Of a stretch of 64,000 bases of DNA, positions 49,076 to 60,937 are shown piece after piece; position 1 is the stretch's first letter; each line of letters opens with the position of its first letter. The translations under genes were made by a program, and so were the position numbers. The stretch spans positions 62,001 to 126,000 of the forward strand of contig JXTC01000005.1 in assembly GCA_002914845.1 (NCBI GenBank), written 5' to 3'. The stretch comes from Trema orientale (lineage: Eukaryota; Streptophyta; Magnoliopsida; Rosales; Cannabaceae). Below the pieces are notes generated by a model. It saw nothing but the letters and a program-made list of their open reading frames with translations. It was not told the DNA's origin and did not search any database.

Positions 49076-50610
49076 AAGAAATATCTTCATTCACCTTGAC
49101 TGATGAAAACTTGTTACCCTCAAATTCATTAAATTTCGACCTTATGTTCCCCTAAAATAAGTGTCAATGTTATTTGTTCAGTTGTTGTTGTAGTAGTCCA
49201 ATTATTGTTGTTAATGACCAAAATGTAGAATGACTTGACAAACTACAGTTTGATTTGTTCAACTTGTTCCATATTGTATTCATTTGATTTCTAGTTCAAT
49301 ATAGTTTCTTTTTTTTTTCTTTTTTTTTTTTTTTCTGGAGATCAATACCTGAAATTCCAATTATTATATGATTTTTATTCACTACATTCATGTACCAATG
49401 AAAATTTGTTGGACCACAAATTTCCTACCCGTTTATAAGAATGGATTATCCAAATATTTTAGGTTATCCTCCAACTCAGATGGGTATATCTTATGACTTG
49501 AAATTTCTCCTACTTTTTGTTCTCAAAGTTTGACCAAACATCAGTGGTTGGAAACTTGTTCATACTCTTTAAAGGTTTTTTCTAGCAGTAGATCATCGAA
49601 AAAAACCAAAAACCCTTTTCACACGTTACGTGTAGGGCAATGTCATGTATCGTTTTCACATGATTTTCTTTGAAATGGGCAAAGAAGTTCAGTTCCAAGA
49701 CCGTCCTCAAGCCGCGTGGAACTATGGTCTTGGTATTTGCTTGTGGAAAAAACAAGGTAGAACCGTGGAACTACTCCCTCTCTCTGTCTCACTTGGTGAA
49801 TTGTTCGTTTTGTTTATAGATCCGTTTTATTATTGAAGTGGTATTTCTATTTCATAAATCTCAGAATAATTTATCTAAAGAAAATGCCGGAATAATATTT
49901 TTGATTGTAAGCTTGGTTAGTAGTACTTGGTATATAAAACTCAGCAGAGGCAAAAGAGGAAGAAAGCTAAAACAAATTCAATATATTGATAGTCCTTAAA
50001 CTTCACTCTCTTGATAATTTTAGTCCTTGTTTAGTCCTTCCTTGTACTATTATATGTGATTGATAAAATAGAATCACATTTTTGCAAAGATTAGAAGAAA
50101 GAAATTGAAGTAGAGGATTTGTCGAAGAAAATTGTTTTTCTTTCTTTTTTTTTTTTAAAACACAAAAAAAAAAAGGGAATCCGTGGTACTCATCACGCTC
50201 TCCATAACTTTCCGCTTACGAGCATTCCCAGGTATCAGTAAAGAAAAATTGGGTCAAATACTATTGTGTGTGCTTTTGAGTGAAAAAAAAAAAAGAAAGA
50301 AAGAAAGGAAGCAGAGAGAGAACTGTTATAAATAATATGTGGCTCATAAGCCATGGCTAAAAGTTTAGACCAACTCTATGCTTTTATCGTACATTATTGC
50401 AAGTTAGCGCATCTTTTTTTCCCCCAAGAAAAATTCAATAGAGAAGGCTTTCACAATTTGTATTTGCAAAACTATATCTGGAAGTAAGTATACATTACGT
50501 GACATCAAATAGAAGTAACTTTAATAATACACACCAGAAAGCCAGGGAAAGAAAATATAAGAGCTAATATATGTAAATAGAAACTTACTATAAAAGATCG
50601 AAGCTCATGA
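49076..50610. other. Convergent 3' flanks of the CML and ACA-like genes
   Basis: Both 3' UTRs should lie here. It contains T tracts at about 49305-49335 and A-rich runs near 50160 and 50290. The ORF at 49645-49836 (+) has no domain support. Confidence 0.5.
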
Positions 50611-53600
50611 TCATGCTGTTTGTATTTCTTGCAGCTCTATCTGATTATGAGCCGTCTGCCCTTGATTTCTTTGCATGGCCAAAAGAACATGGGATGCCCA
50701 AGTTAACAAAGAGGCAAATTTTCTGAGAATGAATCTTCTGATTGTTTTTCCAACCATTAGGTAGCTGCCAACTTGTTTATTTGGCACAGGTATGAGCCTG
50801 GAAATCCAACCAATTGGCAAAGTTAAGCTCGCAATTCCAACACAAGAACCCCACTGGGGCCAATTCAAGCTTTCTGTGTCCGCAAATATTTGTAGAATTT
50901 CCACAAACAATATCTGAAGTACAATAATGACCACACTAATCACCAAAAAGAGTTTGTTTTCATGTATCTTTTCGAAGACATTCTTCGTCGCCAACTTCCT
51001 TGAGTTCACCTGATTGAAGACTTGACAAAACACGTATGAAGTGAAGATAAAGGTGACAGTTACATTACTGTCCATACCGAAAACGGATGTGCCCGTGATC
51101 TGGATTGTCAAGAGGAGAGCTATTTGGTACAGAGCTTGAGGCAAGATGTTCCTCAACATGATGTTGGAGAGAAGAGGATCCATCATGGAAACTGGTGGCT
51201 TTTTCATGAGTTCTTTTGTGGGCTTTTCTGTGGCAAAAGCAAAACAAGCCAATGTATCTGTAATCAAGCTCACCCACATCAACTGTACAGCTGTTAGTGG
51301 GAGTGTATCAGCTGAAAATATACCAATTAAATTAGCTATAAGAGCAGCCAAAGTTGCTGTCACTTGGAACTGAATGAATTTTTGTATGCTACTGTAAACA
51401 CATCTTCCCCACCTCAAAACTTCAGCGACAGAAGCAAAACTACCATCCGCTAAAACAATGTCAGAGTTGTCCTCAGTGACTTCAATGCCCTGAATCCCCA
51501 TGTAGAGTCCGATACCAGCTTCTTTCATTATCGAGGAATCATTTGAATCATTTCCAACAATTGCAACAACGTGACTTTTTCGTCTCAGGCATTGTATCAT
51601 TAGTAGTTTATGAGAAGGAGATGATCTTGCCATCACACAGATCTCATCAACTTTTTTCATTCTCTCCTCTTGAGTGTAGTTTTGAAACTCCACATCTTCT
51701 ATAGCTGCTCCACTGTTAGGTGTAAGTAATCCACACTCTGTGGCTATAGCTTTTGCGGTCAATATGTTTTCATCAGTAAACATTTTAACTTTTACACCAG
51801 CATTCTGCAGACAACTCACAGCATCCTTCACCTCAGGATGACATGGATCGCTAATACCCACGATACCTAATAGGGTCATCCCATCTTTTAGTATTTCAAC
51901 TTTGATCCCACTCTGGATCTCTTTGGCTTCAACTGATTCTTTATGTGCAAAAGCAATGCACCTATGGCTTCTATTTGCCATATCTCGAATAGTTTCCTCA
52001 AATTTTGTTTTTTGATTATGATCCAAATCTTCAACATTTCCTAAAGCATCATAGTAAGATGAGCACATTGTTAAAATTAATTCTGCAGCTCCTTTCAAAT
52101 GTACATGGATTGTTTTATTTGCCTTTTTCTTTATTAGAATCCCGCTGTGTTTCATCTCTGAACTGAAGGCCTCGATGTCAAGAATGTCATGATCACACCT
52201 CTTTATTTCCTCCATATCCATATTCAGATCTTCAACCGCCCATGAAAGAATCGCTTTTTCTATCGGACTTTTAGAGCTCTGATCAACACAAACACCACCA
52301 GTCGTATTTAGAGCAATCCCTTCATGTAATAATTTTGTAACTTTTGGGGAAATTGATGAGTATGTTCCTTGAGCCACAATATCTTTTCCTAGCCAAAGCT
52401 CTGTCACTTTCATCTGGTTCTTTGTGACTGTTTGAGTTTTGTTAATGCAAAGAGTGGTGGCAAAACCAATAGTCTCCAAAGCGGAGAGATCACGCACCAT
52501 TACATTATCAGCCTTCAATTTCTTCATCGCATAAGCACGAGTAAGCATTAAAGACAACCTCCATGGATCCGGAGCATTCACTACAGTAGTTATAAGTCCC
52601 ACCACAATCCCCACTATGACATAAATCTTGGTAAGGCCGGTGGCAGGTTTTTCCTCTCCGTCCTTGTCTGTAAATGTGAAGGATACGTCTGCTATAAGAA
52701 TGAGTAGTAGAACTATCAAAACAACTAAAAAGCCAGCCACATCTGTTGTTGAATCTAGCTCCTCAAGCCGAGCTTGTAACGGTGTCAGTTTCATTGAATC
52801 ATGGCTAATTCGGCTCGTCATTTGGCTCCTTGCATTCATGCCAACTGAAGTAACAAGCATCCAAGTAAAACCATCAACTACTTTAGTGCCAAAAAACAAG
52901 AAGGAGTTCTTGTTGGTTGGGTTCAATTCTACAATATTGTCCACCTGATCTCTTCTCCAGCTAGCTTTGTCTGCCTGTAGTTTTAAAGAATGCGCCTCTA
53001 AGACCAAACCATGCGCGGGAACTTTACCTCCAGCTTTTAAGTAGACAACATCTCCAACTAAAATTTCAGATATTGGAACTTGTTTGCGATGTCCACCTCT
53101 CACAACATCAACTTGGATATTATTGCTGTCTTTCTGTAATTTCTCAATTATACTGTTATGCCAATAATCGGTTATGGCAACAACAAAAACAGCGATAAAC
53201 ACCCCGATAAGTACGCTTCCACCATCATTCCAACCTTCTTTTAATCCCTCCACCTTAATGCCTAAGCCTAAATAGACTGAACCACAAATGATGAGAATAA
53301 AAATGTTGAGATCTAGCAAGGCTCGCCATACAAAATGGAAGAATAATCTCTTTTTAGGTGGATTCTGAGCCGTGTTTGTGCCAAATGCTTTGCGCCGGCA
53401 TGCAACGTCTTCAACAACCTCATCATGAATTCCATGCTCTAAGCTGGTTTTGAGAGCTGCTGCTATACCATCAACACCTCCCAACTTTTCAAGTAGTACA
53501 TAATCTTTCTCCTCCACGAGCTGACTGAGCTTTGCTTGATCGATTTCAACTTCACTTGTTTCGGGTTCAACGTTGAGGACAGATCTATAAGAGTTGGAAG

Positions 53601-53754
53601 AAGAACGTATGGATTGAAGGGCTCTATAATTGAAGATTGAAGCAGAGAAAGCAAATCGCCAATACTTCTTTGCATTCTTGCTCGCAGTCGCAGGGCTTCT
53701 CTGATGATTAAGTAACTCACTGCTCTCTGGTTCTCTATTCGAACTGGTAGACAT
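50611..53754 (-). CDS. ACA12/13-like autoinhibited Ca2+-ATPase homologue, catalytically defective
   Basis: An intact, intronless ORF of 1047 aa (ACA12/13 genes are intronless), full length for plant plasma-membrane-type type IIB Ca2+ pumps. Residues 28-51 (KKYWRFAFSASIFNYRALQS...) match the calmodulin-binding autoinhibitory region. M1-M4 lie near 150-393 and M5-M10 near 798-985. Key catalytic motifs are altered. The phosphorylation motif DKTGT reads NKTQT (Asn438, codon 52441-52443). The actuator TGES loop reads SWRRD (265-269). The M4 PEGLP reads PDPWR (395-399). The DPCRP motif reads DPCHP. TGDN reads TDEN (660-663). TGDGTND reads VGNDSND (733-739). The M6 Asn is Ser829, though Asp833 remains. 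KGAAE (554-558) is kept. Without Asp438 no phosphoenzyme can form, so pumping is not expected. The start at 53754 fits the family; upstream ATGs at 53979 and 53817 would add a poly-Phe tract from a T run. Confidence 0.9.
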   Translation of the reverse strand: MSTSSNREPESSELLNHQRSPATASKNAKKYWRFAFSASIFNYRALQSIRSSSNSYRSVLNVEPETSEVEIDQAKLSQLVEEKDYVLLEKLGGVDGIAAALKTSLEHGIHDEVVEDVACRRKAFGTNTAQNPPKKRLFFHFVWRALLDLNIFILIICGSVYLGLGIKVEGLKEGWNDGGSVLIGVFIAVFVVAITDYWHNSIIEKLQKDSNNIQVDVVRGGHRKQVPISEILVGDVVYLKAGGKVPAHGLVLEAHSLKLQADKASWRRDQVDNIVELNPTNKNSFLFFGTKVVDGFTWMLVTSVGMNARSQMTSRISHDSMKLTPLQARLEELDSTTDVAGFLVVLIVLLLILIADVSFTFTDKDGEEKPATGLTKIYVIVGIVVGLITTVVNAPDPWRLSLMLTRAYAMKKLKADNVMVRDLSALETIGFATTLCINKTQTVTKNQMKVTELWLGKDIVAQGTYSSISPKVTKLLHEGIALNTTGGVCVDQSSKSPIEKAILSWAVEDLNMDMEEIKRCDHDILDIEAFSSEMKHSGILIKKKANKTIHVHLKGAAELILTMCSSYYDALGNVEDLDHNQKTKFEETIRDMANRSHRCIAFAHKESVEAKEIQSGIKVEILKDGMTLLGIVGISDPCHPEVKDAVSCLQNAGVKVKMFTDENILTAKAIATECGLLTPNSGAAIEDVEFQNYTQEERMKKVDEICVMARSSPSHKLLMIQCLRRKSHVVAIVGNDSNDSSIMKEAGIGLYMGIQGIEVTEDNSDIVLADGSFASVAEVLRWGRCVYSSIQKFIQFQVTATLAALIANLIGIFSADTLPLTAVQLMWVSLITDTLACFAFATEKPTKELMKKPPVSMMDPLLSNIMLRNILPQALYQIALLLTIQITGTSVFGMDSNVTVTFIFTSYVFCQVFNQVNSRKLATKNVFEKIHENKLFLVISVVIIVLQILFVEILQIFADTESLNWPQWGSCVGIASLTLPIGWISRLIPVPNKQVGSYLMVGKTIRRFILRKFASLLTWASHVLLAMQRNQGQTAHNQIELQEIQTA

Positions 53755-54627
53755 GATCTGGTCAGAGAGAATAAAAGGGAACTGTGAGAAGTAGGCAAAA
53801 CAAAGATTATGATTAATCATGCAACGACTGAGAGATATTTTGGTCTGCCCCTGTTTTCTAGTAAGGAGAAAACATATAATTGACCATACCCAAAAAAAAA
53901 AAAAAAAAAAAAAAAGAAGACTGATATCGGAAACCTTTTCAACATTGTATTTATGTGCACTAATTGATATTAAGTTCATACCTGATCTTAATTTTCAGAC
54001 GTAGTTAATTTGAATAAGTGCATGATTTAAAAAGAAAAATTCAGATATGCACATAGTATATTAAAAAATAAATACTTAATAGCTGTAGATACGGAAAAGG
54101 CGTGGAAAAACTACGTCCAAAGACACTATAATTGAGAGTAGCAAAGTGTAGTTTACCGAAGAATGCTCAACAAGTTAGTTTTTCATTTTTTATTTTTGGT
54201 TTCAAGAAAGAAACTTTTTTTTTTTCTTTTTCCCCTGAAAAGAAGAAACTATTTAATCTAAGCGTTATTAGTATTACTGTTTGACTGCTCTAAAAAAAAA
54301 AAATATTTTGATTTCTCTATCAATAAAGAATAAAAAAAAAATTCTTAATTCTTATGGTACTTGTGTCTCTTTATATATATGGTTTCGTTACAATACTCCT
54401 TTCAAATAACGAGGCACAATGCCTCAAGCAAAAATGTTACACACCTCAATTAAAATGTTACAGGCCTAAGTAAAAATATTATAAATGGATGAAAAACAGA
54501 TTTTGGGAACCGGATTTCATTTTTTTGAGGGAGTTATGAGCACTGAAAAATGTTTATTTTTACTTTTGTTTGGAACACTAGTGCCCAAATTTGCACTTAG
54601 GAGACTTATGAACCCATATATATTAGC

Positions 54628-54791
54628 AATGTTATGGGAGATAAGTGTTGTCCAATACTACAATAACGTGTTTGTATGTTATTAGATGATTGTAATTAAT
54701 AAATCAGGTCATACATGAGCTCACCTGAACTATAATTATAATTAGCCAGTGACAGACTAACATATTATATAGTGTTGTACCTTATAACATT
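54628..54791. mobile_element. 164-bp MITE, family copy 2
   Basis: It is related to the element at 29971-30135 along its whole length. Both begin AATG.TATGGG, share 'ttattagatgatt/tcactggatgattt', 'aattaataaa', 'ttataattagccagtgaca' and end in 'ccttata.cattattcta'. It is more degenerate than copy 1: the inner 'ggtgcccagcac' words are lost. Confidence 0.7.
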
Positions 54792-55849
54792 ATTCTATAT
54801 ATATATGGGCACCACTCCCGTAGGCATTTAATCTATGAGTATTGTTTTTTACTGGTTAAAATTTATCTTACACGTCTTGTTATGGTAAAAAAGTAGACAG
54901 AAAAAGAGCATTAATTAATAGTATATATTTATTTTTTTTTCAACTATTTAAATCATTTATGATAATTTAAATGCTAAAAAAAAATACCTACTAAATAGAG
55001 ACACATATATAATATGGACTTTTATTATCCTATAGAGTTTATAGTTTGAGATTAATACAATTTTAGCATTTCCTCAGAGTACTTCATAATATTACTGACA
55101 GTATACAGACTTATACATCGTTTCCTTCTGTATGTAGAAAAACGGACTAATATGCTAATATAAAGTGATTAACGCAAAAAAAATTGTAATCATTCTAGGA
55201 AGGGAAAAAAAAACATATATATAATATTAGAAAATGAAATAATAAAACACAACCGAGTTCCAATTTTTAATTTTTAATTTTTGAAAATACTGAGTTCCAA
55301 TTTTTATATTTGACTCATAAGCGTACGCACCTAAAAAAAGAATTAAAAAAAAAAAAGCAAAAACAAAACAAGATCGTATATATAAATCAACTAGTAAAGC
55401 ACAGGATAAGATCGCAATCACCTGAAAAAAAAAAAAAAAAAAACGAAGTATGGACAATACCTAGTGTGTAGATTTGGAATAATAATGGCGCTGAACTGAG
55501 TCAGTTATAGATCATAGATGATCAAAAGCTGATTGAAGTTTCAAAACCACGGACAGAAAGCTGAGATGCTAGTCGTGAACTGGTGATAGTTAATAGCTAT
55601 GCTTAAGCCAAAGTGGAATAGAAAGAAAGAAACCGATGACGTTTTTTTTATCTTCTCTGTTTTTTTATTTTTTATTTTTTTTTTCTTTTTGGGAGACTAG
55701 TCATGGCTGCGTGACTTTTGAGTCGAAAATAAATTTTGTGTGTACCTTTTCATTTACTCTAAAATTACAAGTCTGTCATCGCTTCAAATTAGTTGGAATG
55801 AATGAATATGAACTCCACCGACATGAACTCACGACAAGGTAACACCTAT

Positions 55850-56458
55850 GGAAAATATCATCCAAAAAAATCCTGAGTTTTTTTAGTTTTAGCCAAAAAA
55901 AAAAAAAGGAAAAAAAAAGAAAAAACGTGGATTTTCGATTATATAAAAAAACCCTTGTCTTCGTATAATTTTAGCAATTTTTTTTTTCTTGAGTTTTTAG
56001 TTAAATCAAATAAAATCTTTGGATTATAAAATCGAATCAAATTAGTCTGTAAAATAAGTCAAATAACCTATTTTTCTTTAATATACGGTCATGCGCAACT
56101 ATGCGACACCATTTATATTTACAAGCATTCTAATTAGTCGAAAACTATGTCATTCTATATTGAAAATGTTAACATTTTTAGTGAAAATAAATTTTTAAAA
56201 AAATTTCATGAGTATAGAACACTAAAAAAGTAAAGTAGTTTCTTAATTACGTTATATATTGATTAATTAAATATCTGTTTTGAGTTTTGTCTGATTGGAT
56301 TTCAAAATCTCAAGATTTTATTTGATGTATTTAGAAACCCAACATTTTTGTTGCTAGAATTAAAAAATTTCAAGATTTTACTCGATATGAGGACAAACTT
56401 AAAGATTTTTTTTTGGCTAAAATAAAAAAACCTAAAGTTTTTTTTTTGATAATAACCC
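55850..56458. mobile_element. Second, diverged copy of the MULE-like element
   Basis: Long stretches match 20394-20928 in the same orientation: 'gtaaaataagtcaaat.acc', 'tatttttctttaat', 'actatgtcattcta', 'tcatgagtatagaacact' and 'ttaaatatctgtttt'. The right end GATAATAACCC is the better-preserved terminus of the family. The left end is degenerate and no target duplication is visible, so this is an older insertion. Confidence 0.72.
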
Positions 56459-56660
56459 ATTTGAAAAGTAATCGCTTTTTGTTTATGAGGATTAAAACAA
56501 CATCCAAATCCAATCTCAACAAAAGAGTAAAGATTTAATGCAGATTAGAAATGAAATAAAAAGTTCAGAGAACACATCATACATCATACATGGCTCTTAA
56601 GCCCTCGTACATACCCCAGAAATTTAGATTGAACTTCTCTCTAATCTCACTCGATATATT

Positions 56661-57243
56661 TAGGGGTGTAAATCTGGCTGCCCAAGCCCAGCCCAAACCC
56701 AAACTTTCGGGTCTGGGCAAGCTCGGATTCGGGCTTCTGGGCTTTAAGAGAGTTTTGGGCTGGGTTAGGGTTTAGATTAGTAAAAGTCATGCCTAAGCCT
56801 AACCCTAAAAGCTTCGGGCTCTAATATAATACTAGACTTTGGGTTTTATGTTCAGGTCAAGTTTAATCTTCGGACTTTTGGACCCCAAATTAATATACAT
56901 ATATATACATTAAAATAAGGAAATAGTGAAACAATTTTTTTTTTAGCACAATTACAAAACAGTACTTATACTTTAAATTTAAAAAAATGGGCTTTTTAAA
57001 AAAAATATTTTTTTTTGAGTTTCGGGCTTTTTAAATCGGGCTTTAGATTCGGATTTCAAGTTCGGACTTCAGGCTAGGTTTCAGGCAAGGGTCATGTGAA
57101 AAATACTAGGCCCAAGCCCAATCCTAAGGATAATTAGGTTCGAGTCGAGTTCGGACCATGTCGAGTTCGGACCGAGTTCGAATTAGGCTTTTTTTTAGCT
57201 AACCCATCGTGTTTTGGGTTTTCGGGCTCTTTTTACACCTCTA
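56661..57243. mobile_element. 583-bp hAT-like MITE
   Basis: The left end TAGGGGTGTAAA and the reverse complement of the right end TAGAGGTGTAAA form 12-bp TIRs with one mismatch. Inside both ends are repetitive 'cccaagcccagccc', 'ttcgggc' and 'gttcggac' words. The structure (TIR, GC-rich repeats, AT-rich centre) parallels the element at 21057-21779. An 8-bp target duplication is not convincing. The ORF at 56590-56775 crosses the left end and is spurious. Confidence 0.65.
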
Positions 57244-57365
57244 GGCATATAGCATGAATGAATAAGTAGTTATACAAACTAGGCTCTCTCACTAATAGAG
57301 CTGTTAAGAGGGTTGGGTTGGCCCGTTAGCACGACACGATACTCCAAAATATGGGCCATGCCAGG

Positions 57366-58058
57366 TGTCACGGGCTGCCTCTTTGACACTTCGAAATAGG
57401 CGGAACGTGCGGCACTTGCTATCGCTCGGAGCTAGCAAGTCAGCCTAGAACGCAAGCTTGTAGGCAAACAAACCCATTAGTTAGCCGTGCCACAGGCAAC
57501 ACCGTGATAAAGGACAATGACATAGCATTGAGCAAGCACAAAGCAAGCAATTCGATAGCGGCAATCACATAACAAGTAAGCACAAAGCAAGCATATCGAG
57601 GCAACACATAAGCAACAAATAAGCAACAATGAAAGCAACACATAGGCAACACGTGGACGTGAATAAACATCATTTCTTTCATTGATAGGGCAAGGAGGTT
57701 CACAGTTAAGCCCCTATCATGCTGGTGTCCAAGGCCCCCCATGGGCACCCGGGTCACCCCCCTAAAGAGCCTTTTGAGCTTTTAGCCTTATGGCAGGAGA
57801 AAACATGATTTTTGCCGAGTAAACATATGACAAAATTGAGGCAAAATAATTGCGTTTTGAATTTACAACAATTTTCTCCTAATTCTTAGCCCTCAAATAG
57901 GGGGTATTTGGCCACGGACTTGACTAATAATCCTGGACAAAAATACTCTTACATAATTACAAAATTCTCCACCCGTTGGTACCACCGTGGGCACAACGTA
58001 GGCACCATGTGCACACTATGTGTAGGCATAATGGGCCTTGGTGTGGCAACACGCCACA
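57366..58058 (-). mobile_element. 3' LTR of a Ty3/gypsy chromovirus (~0.69 kb)
   Basis: On the minus strand a purine tract (GTGGGGGAGAA) follows the pol stop at 58070 and is followed by TGTGGCGTGTTGCC, the expected polypurine tract and LTR start at 58058. The far end is placed at ...GTGACA (57366) by the TG...CA rule. That end is uncertain because the matching 5' LTR is absent. Confidence 0.65.
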
Positions 58059-58069
58059 TTCTCCCCCAC

Positions 58070-60937
58070 TCAGCTTGTCGGCGTCCTCGATGACTTGGTG
58101 GCTTTACGATCTTCAATCTTCTGCATTAGCTTCTTCAAGTCTTCCGCCCTCTCCTAGCTGATTTCTTCTTCTCCGAGGCCCTTCCACTTGACGAGATACT
58201 CCTTCTTCGGCTGTCTGGTTCTTTCAGTCACCATTCTCTCCGCAAGGACTTCTTCAGGTTCTCTGCTGCTCTGCGGCATGAGATCAATAGGTCCTCTGGT
58301 CGGCTGGTTGCATGCTGGATCTGCTGGATCTTCGTGATACGGTTTGAGGTTGCTGACGTGAATCACCGGGTGTATCTTGAGCCATGCAGGGGTGTCGAGC
58401 TTGTAAGATGCTTTGCCCATTTTTGAAATAACAGGCATGGGATCCTCATACTTGCGTACAAGTCTCTTGTCTTTGGCCCCTCTGAATCTCAGTTGTTCAG
58501 GCGAAAGCTTGATCAACACCATGTCTCTAGGTTGGAACTCTAGCGACCGTCTACCTTGATTTGCCCACTTCTTCATTCTCTTAGAGGCTTTCTCTAGATA
58601 AGCTTGGGCAATCTCGGTATTCTTCTTCTATTCTCTTGTGAAGATGAAGGCTCGGGGATTCTTTCCACGATACTCATTCACTGTGTGGGGTAACAACGGC
58701 TGTTGGCCATTAACAATCTCAAAAGCGCTCTTATTGGTCGAAGAACTCTTTTGAGCGTTGAAGCAAACTTGAGCTATATCAACTAGTTGCAGCCAATTCT
58801 TCTGATTAGCACTAACAAAATGCCGCAAGTACTCCTCCAACATCCCGTTGAATCTTTCTGTCTGTCCATCAGTCTGCGGATGGTAGCTCGAGGAGATGTT
58901 CAATTGTGACCCAAGGAGATGAAAGAGTTCAGACCAGAATGATCCCGTGAATCTGGCATCTCGGTCACTTACTATGTTCTGGGGCACGCCCCAATATTTC
59001 ACGACATGTCTGAAAAAGAGTCTGGCCGTCTCCTCTGCCGGACAATGCTTCGGCGCTGGAATGAAAGTTGCATACTTTGAAAATCTGTCCACTATCACCA
59101 AGATAGTTTCAAACTCCTCTGTCTTCAGCAGGTTCGCAATAAAATCAAGCGAGACGCTCTCCCATGGTCTGCTTGGGACAAGTAGCGGTTCCAATAATCC
59201 AGGCATCTTCTGTCTCAGCACTTTGTCTTGTTGACAGGTGAGACAGGTCTTGGTGTACTCTGCCACATCATCTCACATCTGCGGCCAGTAGTACCCTTGT
59301 TTCAAAAGGGCATGCGTTCTCTGCCACCCTATATAGCCCACCCATAAAGTGTCGTGGCACTCGCTCATGAGCGCCCTCCGTAAGTCTCCCACCTTTGGGA
59401 CATACAAACGGCCACCCTTGACCCATAAAAGGTCATCTTCCACCCAGAATTGGCGAGTCTTGCCTTCTTTCACGAGCTTCAGGATGGTTCTGACAACAAG
59501 GTCCTTCTCTAGGTTCTCCTTGATGCGCTCTTTGATGGGAGTGTTCACCACACTAGCCGACATGTTGGCTAGAAGTTTCAAAGCCACGAGCTCCGCCTTG
59601 CGGCTTAAGGCATCTGCTGCCTGATTTGAGCGGCCCGCCTTGTGCTCAAAGTGAAAATCGAATTCGGCTACGAATTCCTGCCATCGGGCTTATTTCCCCC
59701 ATTCAAAACCGACGCACTCCTTCACTGATTGTCGGCTCAACAGGCAGAAGTGATGTTTGAAGCTGGGGTTGTTTATTACGGAGGTGTCCCGTAAGCAATG
59801 GATCACGGTGAGAAGCTCCTTTTCTTGGGCCGTGTATCTTCGTTCGGCTTCGGCAAGCTTACGACTCTCATATGTCACAGGGTGGCCCTCTTGCAATAGC
59901 ACCCCTCCCAAAGTATAGTCTGACGCGTCCGTCTGTACTTCAAAGGGCTTGCCAATGTCAGGCAAGGACAAGATCTCTCATCATGGCCTCTTTTAGATTC
60001 TCAAAGGCCTTTTTGCAATCTACAGTCCACGCCCAAGTAACACCCTTCTTCAATAACTCTGTCAAGGGTGCCGCTCATCTTGAATAGCCTTCCACGAAAC
60101 GCCGATAGTAGTTGGCTAAACCAAGGAACGAGCGTAGTTCTTTCACGTTGGTAGGGGCCTTCCACTCTTGGATGGCCCTTACCTTCTCTAGGTCCATTCG
60201 GATATGGCCACGTTCAACCACATGGCCTAGGAACTTAATGGTCTCCTGTGCAAACGAGCATTTCTCCCGCTTCACGTAGAGTTGATTATCCCTCAACTTC
60301 TGAAACACTATGGCCAAGTGCTCCTTGTGTTTCTCCATCGATGCACTATATACCACGATATCGTCCAAGTAGACGACCACAAACTTGTCTAGATACTTAT
60401 GGAAAACTTGGTTCATGAGTGTACAGAAAGTGGCTGGTACATTGGTCAACCCGAAATGGCATCACGAGGAACTCGAACGCCCCATATCGGGTGACACATG
60501 TGGTCTTTTGCTCATCCCCATCGGCAATCCGCACTTGGTAGTAGCCTGATCTCAAATCAAGCTTGGTAAAGTACTTGGCCTTGCTCAATTGGTCGAACAG
60601 ATCCGCAATCAGCGGAATGGGGTAGGTGCTTCGCACTGTCACTTTGATGAGAGCTCTATAATCAATGCACAGTCTCAAGCTCCCGTCGTGTTTCTTCTGG
60701 AATAGCACCGGTGCTCCGAACGGTGCTTTCGATGGTCTGATGAAACCTGCCTCCAGTAATTCATTCAATTGCCTCCTGAGTTCCTCTAACTCAGGTAGTG
60801 CCATCTGATATGGTGCTCTAGCGGGTGGCTTGGCACCTGGCGCCAGCTCGATCTGGTGGTCGATGCCTCGTCTTGGTGGTAAGATTTTGGGGAGTTGATC
60901 CGGCATCACATCTCCGTATCTTCTCAGTACGCCTTAT
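58070..60937 (-). pseudogene. Decayed, 5'-truncated Ty3/gypsy chromovirus pol
   Basis: Reading on the minus strand, the domains are in gypsy order: reverse transcriptase (about 60909-60075, with the YLDD box), RNase H (59971-59690, QTDASDYTLGG), integrase zinc-finger and core (59587-58628, HPQTDGQTER near 58860) and a C-terminal chromodomain (about 58250-58070, ending EYLVKWKG...). Gag, protease and the 5' LTR are missing: similarity stops near 60937 in AT-rich DNA. Lesions are a frameshift near 60450 and in-frame stops at 60073-60075, 59690-59692, 59270-59272, 58625-58627 and 58154-58156, the last replacing the conserved chromodomain Trp. It cannot move on its own. Confidence 0.9.

Larger units (their letters stand above)
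53755..57365. other. Intergenic, AT-rich and MITE-rich
   Basis: The upstream side of the ACA-like gene. A 24-bp A run (T on the gene strand) lies near 53890-53915. It contains three listed mobile elements (54628-54791, 55850-56458, 56661-57243). No other gene seen; the short ORFs are low-complexity. Confidence 0.5.

Noticed and set aside
53755-53979. Upstream in-frame ATG adding 75 residues to the ACA-like protein
   Set aside because: The extension contains a poly-Phe run from a T tract and does not resemble ACA N-termini; the start at 53754 fits the family.
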